Positions 27,075 through 36,005 of a DNA stretch of 60,629 nucleotides are shown here, one piece after another. A model generated the notes under the pieces. It was not told the origin of the DNA, made no database searches, and saw only the letters and a program-made list of their open reading frames with translations. Within the stretch, counting starts at the first letter, position 1. The number at the start of each line of letters is the position of its first letter. Source of the stretch: Corynebacterium mendelii (GTDB lineage Bacteria; Actinomycetota; Actinomycetes; Mycobacteriales; Mycobacteriaceae); NCBI RefSeq assembly GCF_017307055.1, contig NZ_JAFLEQ010000003.1, positions 27,056 to 87,684 on the forward strand. Direction: 5' to 3'. Both the position numbers and the translations under genes were made by a program.

Positions 27075-29675
27075 TCAGCGTCCGGTGGGCGCAACCGGGC
27101 CGAACACTTCGTCGATCAGCTGTGCGGAGACCACCGACATGGTGGTCAACTGGCCGATCATGGTCACCATGGCGCGGGGATTGCCGTCGATTTCTTCCGC
27201 CCGGTTGGGGTCGTTGATGATTCGGCCGGTCTCGTCCCGCGTGACGGCCCACCCGTGGACCAGCCAGCGCAGCGGCGACCGGCTGCCCACCAGAAAGTCC
27301 CCGGCGCACTCGGGAATCCCGGCGACGCTCAGCGCGTCAGTGATGCGGATGGTTGTGGGGTCGGGGATCCGGCCACCGGTGGAAGGCTCGGTGGTGACCG
27401 GATGCGACAGGTTCTCGATGACCCCGTAGCCCGACTTTGAATCATTGCCGCCCGGGTGCATCGACACCGACAGGTTCCACGGCTTGAGAAGGTCGTAGCG
27501 CAGATGCAGGCCCATGAGTTTTTGCCCCAGGTCGGCGATGGCGCGAAATCGTGCGGGACCTGACGGTGCCGGGATACGCGGCAGTGATTCATTGAGTTCG
27601 CGGCGGTAGCGCTCCCTGTAGTGGGGGTTGTGCAGCCAGCCGTAGACATAGAAGAAAATATCGTCCTTGCCCACCGCCGGATCGACGGTGCGGCGATAGT
27701 ATTCGGCGACCGCGTCGGAGATATTGTCGACCCGCCTGTAGCCCGCGACCACCTGGCCTGCGGCTGCCGGTGAGTCCGGGCCCGCCGCGGGGTCTGTTTC
27801 GGCGGCGAGTTCTTCTTCCAGGCTCACTTTCTGCCAGCGCCAGCGGGGGAAGAAATACCCGGGGCGTGACTCCCACAGCCGGCGGTGGACGATACCGTCG
27901 GCGGCACAGACCCCGAAGCTCCGGTCGTCGAAGGGGCCGGTGGTGAAAAAACCAAGATTGTCGTTGGCGGCGGTGGGGAAAAACTCCGGCAGTCGGCCGC
28001 GCATGTCATTGAGTCCCCGGTCGAAATACACCCACTGCCGGCACGTCGGCCGGTAGAGGCCGCGGCGAATATTGGCCGGATCGAACTGCAGCGGCTGCCC
28101 CTCCGCCAACCGGCTCAGCAGCGACCGGTCCCAGCTGATACTGTCCCGAACGGTCAATTCCGGATGCCGGCGGAGAAATTCCTCCGCACGCGTCAGGCGC
28201 TGGCCGGGGGTGAGTTCACCCGGGTCGAAAAGCTCCACCGCCTGGTTGAAGATCCGGATGGTGGACTGGACGTTGTGGATGAGCGCCCGCCGGGAGAAAT
28301 TCCAGCACCACCGGTCACGGGCGGTATCAAGCCCCTGGCTGCTGCTGAGAAATACCGCAGGCAGCCCCAAGGCGGTGTCGTCGCCGGCGGCGGCCAGCGG
28401 GAAAAAACCGGAAAAATCGGCGGCGTCCCGGGGCAGCCAGTTCGCCCGGCTGTCGGGGGTGATGGTGGCTGTATCAAGGCTGTCGAGGTCATGGTCGGCA
28501 AGATAGGCGAGCTTGCTTTTGGCCGACAAGGCCTCGGGGGTTTCCGCGTAGCGGATGACACAGGTGGTCGCAGCAGGGTTTTTCACCCCGAGGAAAATGT
28601 GGATGCCCATCTCGGCCCCCACAATATTGTCCCCTTCAGCTGTGGCAGCCCGCCCGGCTTTGCCCCGGTCTCCCCGCAGATTCACGATCGTGATCTCGCT
28701 GAATTCCTGTTCGACTACTGTTCGGATGCCCCGTCCGGCCAGTGAACTCAACCAGCTGTTGGAGGTCAGGAAGGCGACAATACCTGTCTGTCCCACCGCG
28801 TCAGTGGCCCACCGCAACGCCCGCACGGAATCGTCGTAGAGGCTGGCAGGATCACTGCCACCGGCCGCCGCGGCATAGGTGTCGGTGATCCGCTTGTCCA
28901 CTTCCGGCGCGGGGTGGTGGGCGGCGGGTTGTGAAAAACCGCCCTGCGGCGCGCCCAGGGGAGGGGCGCCGAGAAGTATTTTCACCGGCAGGTCACAGGC
29001 GGCACCCCAAAACTCATGTGCACCGGAGGTAAACGTGTTGCACGCCGGGCGCCGCGGCGGCAGCTGCCCGGTGGCATCGGCGATCACCGCGGCGGTGAGA
29101 TCCCGGGCCAGCGGCACAATGTCGTTGGCCACCAGGCGAGCGAGGTCAACAGCTTCGTTATCCCCGGTATGAAGAAAATCGATCAGCCTGCCGGGAAATA
29201 CCCCGGCCCCGGAAAACGCGTCACCCACGGCGATGCCACGGCTGGCGAGACCGTGGCCGAAGTGGCGCCGGCTCAGCGTGTCGGTGGCACGGATCATCCA
29301 GTCGGCGAGACAGGAAGGGGTGAAGGTGACCACTGCCGGATCCTCATGCAGGACAGCGGCCACACGGTCGACAACAACAGTGAACAAATCCTGCCGCGCG
29401 GCCCGATCATCGCCGCACCCGGCCAGACGCCGGCGCACAAAATCGTAGAACAATCCCATATCGCCGGTGCGGGTGGCGGGGGAGAAACGCCGCCAATCCC
29501 CCGGGTCGCACACCCTGGCGCGGGGGCCGAAAAAAAGCTCCGCCACCGGTTGGAGAATGACCCGGGCAGCAGTGTCTAGGTCCGGTTCATCCCGGCCTTG
29601 GTCCCGGGAAATCTGGCCGGCCAGCTCGACGACAGCCATCCCGGCGGTGGTGAGCACGAGATCATCGGTGTCCAT
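27075..29675 (-). CDS. Type ISP restriction enzyme-like methyltransferase/specificity protein with degenerate NPPY motif
   Basis: 866 residues resembling the C-terminal half of single-polypeptide type ISP restriction-modification enzymes (LlaGI/LlaBIII type). In order: a helical bundle; VTFTPSCLADWMI (116-128, motif X-like); DAFSGAGVFPGRL (152-164, SAM-binding motif I); LGAPPLGAPQ at about 235-244, where the catalytic NPPY should be; DKRITDTY; SLYDDSVRALRWA; VNLRGDRGKAG; and a target-recognition-type C-terminus with FFYVYGWLHNPHYRERYRREL. Nuclease and SF2 helicase domains are absent. The ATG at 29675 starts a natural N-terminus; upstream codons look non-coding. TATACA lies ten bases before it. 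The Asn and Tyr of NPPY are lost, so methylation is doubtful; it may bind DNA only. No restriction partner is nearby. Confidence 0.75.
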   Translation of the reverse strand: MDTDDLVLTTAGMAVVELAGQISRDQGRDEPDLDTAARVILQPVAELFFGPRARVCDPGDWRRFSPATRTGDMGLFYDFVRRRLAGCGDDRAARQDLFTVVVDRVAAVLHEDPAVVTFTPSCLADWMIRATDTLSRRHFGHGLASRGIAVGDAFSGAGVFPGRLIDFLHTGDNEAVDLARLVANDIVPLARDLTAAVIADATGQLPPRRPACNTFTSGAHEFWGAACDLPVKILLGAPPLGAPQGGFSQPAAHHPAPEVDKRITDTYAAAAGGSDPASLYDDSVRALRWATDAVGQTGIVAFLTSNSWLSSLAGRGIRTVVEQEFSEITIVNLRGDRGKAGRAATAEGDNIVGAEMGIHIFLGVKNPAATTCVIRYAETPEALSAKSKLAYLADHDLDSLDTATITPDSRANWLPRDAADFSGFFPLAAAGDDTALGLPAVFLSSSQGLDTARDRWCWNFSRRALIHNVQSTIRIFNQAVELFDPGELTPGQRLTRAEEFLRRHPELTVRDSISWDRSLLSRLAEGQPLQFDPANIRRGLYRPTCRQWVYFDRGLNDMRGRLPEFFPTAANDNLGFFTTGPFDDRSFGVCAADGIVHRRLWESRPGYFFPRWRWQKVSLEEELAAETDPAAGPDSPAAAGQVVAGYRRVDNISDAVAEYYRRTVDPAVGKDDIFFYVYGWLHNPHYRERYRRELNESLPRIPAPSGPARFRAIADLGQKLMGLHLRYDLLKPWNLSVSMHPGGNDSKSGYGVIENLSHPVTTEPSTGGRIPDPTTIRITDALSVAGIPECAGDFLVGSRSPLRWLVHGWAVTRDETGRIINDPNRAEEIDGNPRAMVTMIGQLTTMSVVSAQLIDEVFGPVAPTGR

Positions 29676-29771
29676 GAAACACCAGTGTATAAACCCCGGC
29701 CCCGCCGCGGGCGCTGCCGGATGAAAAACCCCGGCGACGGGACGGAAAAAGACACCCACACCGGGACGGGC

Positions 29772-29843
29772 AACGCAAAAAAAGCACAAACCCTGCCGCC
29801 GGTGTGGGGAGCCGTGGTGGACGTCCCCCACACCGGCGGCAGG
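29772..29843 (-). terminator. Terminator of pknL
   Basis: CCTGCCGCCGGTGTGGGG (29792-29809) pairs perfectly with CCCCACACCGGCGGCAGG (29826-29843), an 18-bp stem. On the minus strand it is followed by TTTGTGCTTTTTTTGCG, a strong T tract. It separates pknL from the ISP-like gene downstream. Confidence 0.88.
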
Positions 29844-29891
29844 TATCGGGCGGCGGTGCGCGATCGACACAGCCTGCGGGAAAAGGAAAAA

Positions 29892-32192
29892 CTAGTCGCG
29901 TTTCGTGGTTGTTGTTTTCGTGGTTGTCAGGGTGACTTTCTCGGCGGCGTGCGCCAATGCTCCGGCCGACGGTTTTTGTTTCGTGACGGTGTCCTCATCG
30001 CCGGCGGCTGTCTCGATTTCCCAGAACAGCTGGGCTTTTTCCAGTTCTTCTTTGGCTTCGGCGACCGTCATGCCGGTCACCGACGGCACCCGTTGCTCAT
30101 CGGTGACCATGAGCATGACTTTTTTGTTGTGCGGGTCGAGCGCCTGGCCGGGCTGCGGGGTGGAATCTAGGACTTCATGCTCGACCGAGCCGCTGGTGGT
30201 TGACACCATCACCCGGTCAACGGTGATGCCCAAATCCCTCAGCTCGTCTTCCGCCTGCTGCTGGGACAGCCCCACAAGCTCCGGCATGGCGATGGCGTTG
30301 GAGACCACCAATGTCACATCGGATCCGGCCGGGGCGGTGACCCCCGGTCCGGGTTCGGTGGTGATCACCGAGCCACCGGGAATATCGGGGTTGAACTCTT
30401 CTCGCACGGCGGCGACAGTGAAGGTGGCCTGCTTGAGCCGTTCCACCGCGTCCTGCTCTGACATCCCGCGGATCATCGGAACCAGTTCCGGGCGGGGGCC
30501 TTTGGACAGGTGGACGGTGATTTTCGAACCGGCCGCCACCAAAGTGCCCGGCTCCGGGTCAACGCTGACCACATCACCGGCCGGGATTTCCCGGCTGAAG
30601 ATGGCCTCACCGTTGGTCCAGTTCAGGGAATAGTCGGCCAGCACCTGGGCGTAGTCCTCCAGGTTTCTGCCCGCCGGGGGTTCAGGTACTGTCGGCTGAC
30701 CTTTGCTGACCATCACAGCTACCGCATGGCCGTGGGGCAGGCGTTCACCGCCGGCCGGGGCAGTGCCCAGCACATCACCTTCCGGGTGCTGGTTGTCCCA
30801 CACCTCGTTGACTGCCGCATCGTATCCGGCGTCACGCACAACTTCGGTGGCCTGCGCCTGCGACATGCCAATGACCTGCGGGACTTCGCCGTAGCGGCCG
30901 GATCCCAGCCACCATCCGCCCAGGGCGATAGCCGCCACCATGACGGCCACGACAACAAGCCACAGCCACAGTTTCGCCCCCGAGCGGTTGTTGATCTGCC
31001 GGGTCGGCGGCGGAATGTTCTCCGGGATGCGGGCCGCCTGCTGCGGTTCGGCGGGCAGCTGCTTTTGTGCAGTGTCATCCGGCACGTCGCTGTCGTCGGC
31101 GCCGATATCGGCCAGACCGATAACGCTGGTTTCATCCGGATCGTGGGCGGGCCGGTCATAGACCCGGCCCGGTTCGTCGTCCGTCCGGCCGGGGGCAATG
31201 ATCTCGGTGGGGCAGTCTGCACCGTCGTCGTCGAGCAGCATGCCCGGCGGCGGGGTCAGGGGTGCGGCGGTGGTCATCACCGCTGTCGGATCCCCCGGCG
31301 GGGTGGATGCGGCCCGGGCGGCGGCGGCTTTTTTCGGCGCCGGGACGGTAAAGCCCGGAAGCTCCAGTGTCTTGGCCGTGCGCTGCAGGGTGGTCAGAAA
31401 ATCGGCGGCATTTTCGAAACGGGAGTAGCGGTCGCGGTCACAGGCGATTTTGACCAGCTGATCAATGGCCGCGGGCACCCCTTCAATGCGGGAAGACGGG
31501 GCGGGCACACTGTGGTGCAGCCGGTCTTCGGCCACATCGAGGTCAGTGTCGCCGTGAAACGGGGTTTCCCCGGTGAGCATCTCGAAAAAGACCAGACCCG
31601 CCTGGTAGACATCGGCTTCCGGCCCCACCGGTTCACCGGTGACCTGCTCGGGGGAGAGGTATTTGACGGTGCCGTGGATTTTGCCGTCCGATTCAGCTGC
31701 CGCATCAGCGGCCCGCACCAGCCCGAAATCGGCCAGTTTCACCCTGCCGTCGGTGGTGACCAGAATATTGTCCGGTTTAATGTCCCGGTGGACCAGGCCC
31801 GCCTCGTGGGCGACATTCAACCCGGTCAACACTGATTTCATGACGGAGACCGCGGCATGCGGCGGCATGGGGCCGCGTTCGTTGAGCAGTTCCCGCAGGG
31901 TGCCGCCGTCGATGAGTTCCATGATCAAAAAGACTGTTTCGCCCTGGGAGCCGGTGTCGTAGACATTGACCAGGTTCGGGTGGTTCAGCTGCGCCATGGA
32001 GCGTGCCTCCCGTTTGAACCGGCCGGTGATCTCCGGGTTGCGGGAGAACTCATCGCGCAGAACCTTCGCCGCGACCGTCCGGCCCAGCCGCATGTCGATG
32101 CAGCGGTAGACCGTCGACATGCCGCCGCGCGCGATGACGGTGTCGATCCGGTATCTGTCGTCGAGAATCTCGCCCGGTTGAAGGGTAGCCAT
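29892..32192 (-). CDS. pknL: Serine/threonine protein kinase PknL with five PASTA domains
   Basis: A 766-residue membrane receptor kinase. Kinase domain about 14-275: ARGGMSTVY glycine loop, catalytic Lys43, HRDIKPDN (135-142), DFG (155-157), and GTVKYLSPEQ activation segment. A disordered juxtamembrane region rich in Asp/Thr/Pro, one helix (about 405-430), then five consecutive PASTA repeats of about 65 residues beginning VPQVIGMS, VPEPPAGR, VPMIRGMS, MPELVGLS and VPSVTGMT; a Thr/Lys-rich tail ends the protein. PASTA domains sense muropeptides or lipid II. The ATG at 32192 is chosen because the kinase domain follows at once; the open frame extends 111 codons further but antisense to the neighbour. 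Divergent from the Rv2175c-like gene. Confidence 0.95.
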   Translation of the reverse strand: MATLQPGEILDDRYRIDTVIARGGMSTVYRCIDMRLGRTVAAKVLRDEFSRNPEITGRFKREARSMAQLNHPNLVNVYDTGSQGETVFLIMELIDGGTLRELLNERGPMPPHAAVSVMKSVLTGLNVAHEAGLVHRDIKPDNILVTTDGRVKLADFGLVRAADAAAESDGKIHGTVKYLSPEQVTGEPVGPEADVYQAGLVFFEMLTGETPFHGDTDLDVAEDRLHHSVPAPSSRIEGVPAAIDQLVKIACDRDRYSRFENAADFLTTLQRTAKTLELPGFTVPAPKKAAAARAASTPPGDPTAVMTTAAPLTPPPGMLLDDDGADCPTEIIAPGRTDDEPGRVYDRPAHDPDETSVIGLADIGADDSDVPDDTAQKQLPAEPQQAARIPENIPPPTRQINNRSGAKLWLWLVVVAVMVAAIALGGWWLGSGRYGEVPQVIGMSQAQATEVVRDAGYDAAVNEVWDNQHPEGDVLGTAPAGGERLPHGHAVAVMVSKGQPTVPEPPAGRNLEDYAQVLADYSLNWTNGEAIFSREIPAGDVVSVDPEPGTLVAAGSKITVHLSKGPRPELVPMIRGMSEQDAVERLKQATFTVAAVREEFNPDIPGGSVITTEPGPGVTAPAGSDVTLVVSNAIAMPELVGLSQQQAEDELRDLGITVDRVMVSTTSGSVEHEVLDSTPQPGQALDPHNKKVMLMVTDEQRVPSVTGMTVAEAKEELEKAQLFWEIETAAGDEDTVTKQKPSAGALAHAAEKVTLTTTKTTTTKRD

Positions 32193-32282
32193 GGAACCAA
32201 GTATGGCCGATCGCACACCCCGTGCGCCAACACACCCCGGCTTTTTCCGGTCCGCGCCGACACCGCGGTGGACCCGGCACGA

Positions 32283-32288
32283 TAAACT
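32283..32288 (+). promoter_or_regulatory. -10 box of the Rv2175c-like gene, leaderless start
   Basis: TAAACT followed by seven bases (GGGGCAT) and then the GTG start at 32296. The spacing puts the transcription start on the start codon. No Shine-Dalgarno sequence is present. Confidence 0.55.
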
Positions 32289-32295
32289 GGGGCAT

Positions 32296-32664
32296 GTGAG
32301 TTCACATCTTGACCCCGCAACCCTCATCGGCCCCGACGAGCCGATGCTCCCGCTGGAAAAAGCAGCCGACATGATGGGCGTGCCCGCCAGCAAAATCGTG
32401 CACCTGGTGCGCGACGGAAAACTGATCGCCCTGAGATCAGCCGAGGGCCGGGTCATCCCGGGCCGATACCTCGACGACGACGGACGGCTGAACCGCTTCG
32501 TTCCCGGTATCACCGCGCTGCTCAAAGACGGCGGCTACAGCGACGAGGAAATCATCCGGCACCTGTTTGACAATGATGACACCCTGCCGGGCCGACCCAT
32601 TGACTGCCTGCACGGGCATCTGGCCCGGGAGGTCATGCGCCGGGCGCAGGCCATGGCGCTGTAG
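32296..32664 (+). CDS. Rv2175c-like DNA-binding protein
   Basis: A 122-residue protein with an N-terminal winged helix-turn-helix (MLPLEKAADMMGVPASKIVH, then LVRDGKLIALRSAEGRVIPGRYLD) and a C-terminal helical part ending REVMRRAQAMAL. It matches M. tuberculosis Rv2175c, whose gene also neighbours pknL and whose product is a PknL substrate with DNA binding controlled by phosphorylation. Threonine near the N-terminus (ATLIGPDEP) would be the corresponding phosphosite region; this is inference. The start is a GTG at 32296, placed by homology and by the leaderless promoter. It is convergent to mptA with a hairpin between. Confidence 0.85.
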   Translation: MSSHLDPATLIGPDEPMLPLEKAADMMGVPASKIVHLVRDGKLIALRSAEGRVIPGRYLDDDGRLNRFVPGITALLKDGGYSDEEIIRHLFDNDDTLPGRPIDCLHGHLAREVMRRAQAMAL

Positions 32665-32731
32665 CCGACAGCACACCGGCACCCCGCCGCGTGCTGTCAC
32701 CTGCTTGATTCATACCCCACCCGTGACCGTT

Positions 32732-32759
32732 GACCCGCCGGCCCTGCGGCCGGCGGGTC
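32732..32759. terminator. Perfect hairpin between convergent genes
   Basis: GACCCGCCGGCC pairs perfectly with GGCCGGCGGGTC around the loop CTGC, 12 bp. It lies between the Rv2175c-like stop and the mptA stop and probably acts on both. Confidence 0.75.
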
Positions 32760-32816
32760 CGTCGTCTGTCCGCTGTTTGTCACCGGGGTGTGCTCCCCGG
32801 TGTTGGTGGCCGAACG

Positions 32817-34499
32817 TTATGCCGGGAGCGTCGGGCTTGCGTCCCCGGCTGCGGCGGGGTGGGCCGCGGCCGGTTCATCCGGGCCCGTCAAACCCGCGTC
32901 AATGACCGGGGTCACCCAGTCGGTGAGCACCCAGGCAGCCAGCAGGGTGGGCACCATCCACACCGGGTTGTAGAGCTGGTGGTTGCCCGAGCCGGAGAAA
33001 CTGACGGCGACAACAAGCGAGAAAAACACGGTCCACCAGCGGGTTTTCGGTCCCGGTCTGACAGTGCCCACAAGCGCGAGAATTGATGCGTAGTACCAGG
33101 GGAGTGCCACCGCGTTCAAGGTCACCGCGACCAGGTAGGCGGCGGTGATGCCGCGGGTGTTGGCCAGCAGTCCGCGGCGGAAATACCACCAGCACCACAT
33201 CAGGCCAACCAGCAGCAGCACAACACCGATCCGGCGGGTGACGGCCACAACATCATTGAAATCCACCGTAAACCCCGCCATCTGGACAACCGGGGTGACA
33301 ACAGAGGCGGCCGCGGTCGGAAGCGACAGCGGGTTGACCACTTTGGTGTTGCCGGACAGCTGGCCCAGCCACCCCCACCCGGCGCCGGAAGCCCAGGCGC
33401 ACAGCGTCAGCGGCAGGGCGGCGGTCACAGTCATCACGGCCCCGGCGGCAAGGAAACCGGGAAGAGAAGTCCGGTGGCCCGCCTGGCGTTTTTTCAGTAC
33501 TTTCTTCCGCCGCTTGTAGCGTTGTTTGATCGCCCGGGCCGGTTCGTGGGAATTGTCGGATGCAACCCCACAGTCGGCAAGTTCTTGATCGCGCCGCTGT
33601 TGTGCTTTCCTGATGCCGCGCGCAGCGGCGCTTTTGGTCAGCCGGGCGCCGTACATCCACACCATAAACGGCAGGGCGATCACAGCGGTGGCTTTCATGG
33701 CGACAGCAAGTCCGATGACAAGGGCCGCCGGGATGAACCGCCGGCACAGTGCCAGCCACACCGCGATACCGACCAGCCCGACCATCACCGATTCGTTGTG
33801 CATGCCCGCCACCAGATGCAGCAGCATCACCGGGTTGGCCGGACCCAGCCACAAAGCCAGCACCGTATTGCCCCCCAGGCGGCCGGCGATGCCCACCACA
33901 GAAGCCACAATGGCGATGTAGCCGGCAATGCTGATCAGTTTCAACAGCAGACATCCGGCGGTGATGCTGTCGCCGGTGATACCGACAACACCTTCGGCCA
34001 GCCACAGATGCACCGGGCCGTAGGGGGTGGTGGTGTTCCGCCAGTCGGGGGAGACCTCCAGAAGGATCGGACCCGGTGCCGCGGCCGCCCCCACCGTATA
34101 GGGGTCCAGGCCTTCTGCCATGAGTTTGCCCTGGATGAGATAGGAATAGACATCCCGCGACAGCATCGGTGCGGCAAGAATCAGCGGGGCGATCCACAAC
34201 GCGATGGTGCGGATCATCGCCCGGTTGACCACCTCGACCGGGCTGCCGGTGCGCAGCGCCCGGAAAGCCTCCGCCCCGAGCAGTACCCACGCCATGGGCA
34301 GCACCACCAGACCTGCGGCCATGCCCACATTGGAAAACACAGCCCCGTGGCCGTAGGTGAGAAAACCCGCCCCGAGTTTTTCGAGCAGTCCGCCCCGCTG
34401 CCGCACCGCCCCCCCGCCGAACGACGACAGGGTCAAAAGCACGGTGGCTGACAACCCCACAATCGATGCCGCGGGGAGTTCTCGGCCGGCTACGCGCAT
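32817..34499 (-). CDS. mptA: Alpha-(1-6)-mannopyranosyltransferase MptA
   Basis: A 560-residue GT-C glycosyltransferase with about twelve membrane helices. The first large extracytoplasmic loop carries the GT-C signature area LSRDVYSYLIQGKLMAEGLDPYTVG. A basic cytoplasmic loop (KQRYKRRKKVLKKRQAGH) and a C-terminal polar tail are visible. MptA elongates the distal alpha(1-6)-mannan backbone of lipomannan using polyprenyl-phosphomannose. Position beside idsA, metF, pknL and the Rv2175c-like gene is the same as for Rv2174. The ATG at 34499 has no obvious Shine-Dalgarno sequence. It is downstream of idsA, 163 bases away, on the same strand. Confidence 0.9.
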   Translation of the reverse strand: MRVAGRELPAASIVGLSATVLLTLSSFGGGAVRQRGGLLEKLGAGFLTYGHGAVFSNVGMAAGLVVLPMAWVLLGAEAFRALRTGSPVEVVNRAMIRTIALWIAPLILAAPMLSRDVYSYLIQGKLMAEGLDPYTVGAAAAPGPILLEVSPDWRNTTTPYGPVHLWLAEGVVGITGDSITAGCLLLKLISIAGYIAIVASVVGIAGRLGGNTVLALWLGPANPVMLLHLVAGMHNESVMVGLVGIAVWLALCRRFIPAALVIGLAVAMKATAVIALPFMVWMYGARLTKSAAARGIRKAQQRRDQELADCGVASDNSHEPARAIKQRYKRRKKVLKKRQAGHRTSLPGFLAAGAVMTVTAALPLTLCAWASGAGWGWLGQLSGNTKVVNPLSLPTAAASVVTPVVQMAGFTVDFNDVVAVTRRIGVVLLLVGLMWCWWYFRRGLLANTRGITAAYLVAVTLNAVALPWYYASILALVGTVRPGPKTRWWTVFFSLVVAVSFSGSGNHQLYNPVWMVPTLLAAWVLTDWVTPVIDAGLTGPDEPAAAHPAAAGDASPTLPA

Positions 34500-34662
34500 G
34501 GCTGGTGCACCGTCGCTTTCGTGTCAAAAAACCGTGGGTTTGTCAGGGGGCGGGGACTGCTCAATCTTAAACACACCCTGCGACCCGGGGTAATGCGCTT
34601 GCACCGTGTGCGGCAGCTGGTGCGGCCGGGGGCGGAAAAAACAGTCGACGGGGCAAAAAAGA

Positions 34663-35769
34663 TCAGTGCCGCCGGTCGGTGGCGGCATGCGCCAGATCAA
34701 CAAGCACCCCGGTGACGGCGGGGGACAGCTCGGCTGCGGACAGCACCTCGATTCCGCTGCGGGTCAGCTCTGCGATGGCCTGTTCGGTTTCCGCCACCGC
34801 CGGGGTGGCGGCAATGATTCCGGATAGTTCGGCGATCTCGTCGTCCGAGGTGGCCGATCCGATACCGCGGCGCAGCCGCGCGGCGGCCGCCGGGTCGGTG
34901 GCATCCAGGTGCACCAGCGCATGGGCCAGCAGCTCGGTGCGTTTTCCCTCCCGGAGATCATCACCGGCCGGTTTACCGGTGACCTGCGGGTCGCCGAACA
35001 CCCCGAGCAGATCATCACGCAACTGGAAGGCGGTGCCCACCAATTGTCCGAAACGCCGGTAGGCGGCGATCAGCCGGTCATCGGCGCCGCCGATGGCCGC
35101 CCCGAAATGCAGCGGCCGCTCAATGGTGTAGGCGGCGGTTTTGAGCAGGATCGTCCTGCGCGCCGACTCGGGACGCTCATCGCGGGCCGCCTCAATGGAG
35201 ATATCCAGAATCTGTCCCGCGATGACCTCGGAGCGCATCGGCGCCCAGGCCGTCCACGCCCGCGACAGGGCGGCGGGACTGATTGATGAGCGGGCGAGAA
35301 TATCGTCGGCCCACGCCAGCGCCAGATCCCCGGCCAAAATCGCCACTGAAGTGCCGAAACGTTCCCCGTCGCCGGACCAGCCGCGCGCGCGGTGGGCGGA
35401 TTCGATGCGGCGGTGCATGGTCGGGTAACCGCGCCGGGTGTCGGAGAAGTCAATGATGTCGTCGTGAATCAGGGCACAAGCCTGGATCAGCTCCAGGGCA
35501 CTGACCGCCTCGATGACCGCCGACGGATCTTCCTCGGCCCCGGCCGGATCCGCGCCGGGGGAGGTGACGGCACCGACATAACCGGCCCAGGCAAACAACG
35601 GGCGGACCCGTTTCCCCCCGCCGAGAACAAAATCCTCGATCTCGGCATTCAGTTCAGCGATAAAAGGATCAATCGGATCAAGCTCGGCGCGTGTGGACCG
35701 GAAAAATCCGGCCAAATGCTCGTCGACCATGGCTTTGACGGTGGCCGGATCAAGGGGGTGGGAAGTCAT
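34663..35769 (-). CDS. idsA: Geranylgeranyl diphosphate synthase-type polyprenyl synthetase (IdsA)
   Basis: A 368-residue trans-isoprenyl diphosphate synthase. It has GGGKRVRPLF, the first Asp-rich motif DDIID (103-107) and the second region DDLLGVFGD (251-259), which bind the allylic diphosphate through magnesium. By position and family it corresponds to C. glutamicum IdsA (cg2384 as I recall), which makes geranylgeranyl diphosphate for menaquinone, carotenoid and polyprenyl phosphate supply. Product length cannot be read confidently from the sequence. The ATG at 35769 is 237 bases from the divergent metF start. Polyprenyl phosphate is the sugar carrier used by MptA and MptC downstream. Confidence 0.9.
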   Translation of the reverse strand: MTSHPLDPATVKAMVDEHLAGFFRSTRAELDPIDPFIAELNAEIEDFVLGGGKRVRPLFAWAGYVGAVTSPGADPAGAEEDPSAVIEAVSALELIQACALIHDDIIDFSDTRRGYPTMHRRIESAHRARGWSGDGERFGTSVAILAGDLALAWADDILARSSISPAALSRAWTAWAPMRSEVIAGQILDISIEAARDERPESARRTILLKTAAYTIERPLHFGAAIGGADDRLIAAYRRFGQLVGTAFQLRDDLLGVFGDPQVTGKPAGDDLREGKRTELLAHALVHLDATDPAAAARLRRGIGSATSDDEIAELSGIIAATPAVAETEQAIAELTRSGIEVLSAAELSPAVTGVLVDLAHAATDRRH

Positions 35770-35993
35770 GGCGGGGTACCTGAACTATCGGTGGGCGGGT
35801 CTCATCGTCAGCGGACCCACCACCGGCCGACGGCGCAGCCGCGGCCACCGGTGGGCACGTGCATCAGAAACCTTACCCGTCGCCCGGCAGCCCATCCGGG
35901 GCCGGGAGCGGGGGTGGGGAAAGGGGGTGGGTGCGTCTAGGCAAAATAGACCGCTTTGTTCATTTTCTTGTTTTTCGTCTTGAAAACCTCCGG

Positions 35994-35999
35994 TATGGC
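35994..35999 (+). promoter_or_regulatory. Candidate -10 box of metF (leaderless)
   Basis: TATGGC ends six bases before the first metF ATG (36006), and no ribosome binding site is present. The local sequence is AT-richer than average. Confidence 0.4.
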
Positions 36000-36005
36000 C
36001 CGCCT

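Noticed and set aside
27075..29675. Complete type ISP restriction-modification enzyme
   Set aside because: No nuclease or helicase motifs exist in the gene or its neighbours, and the NPPY motif is replaced.
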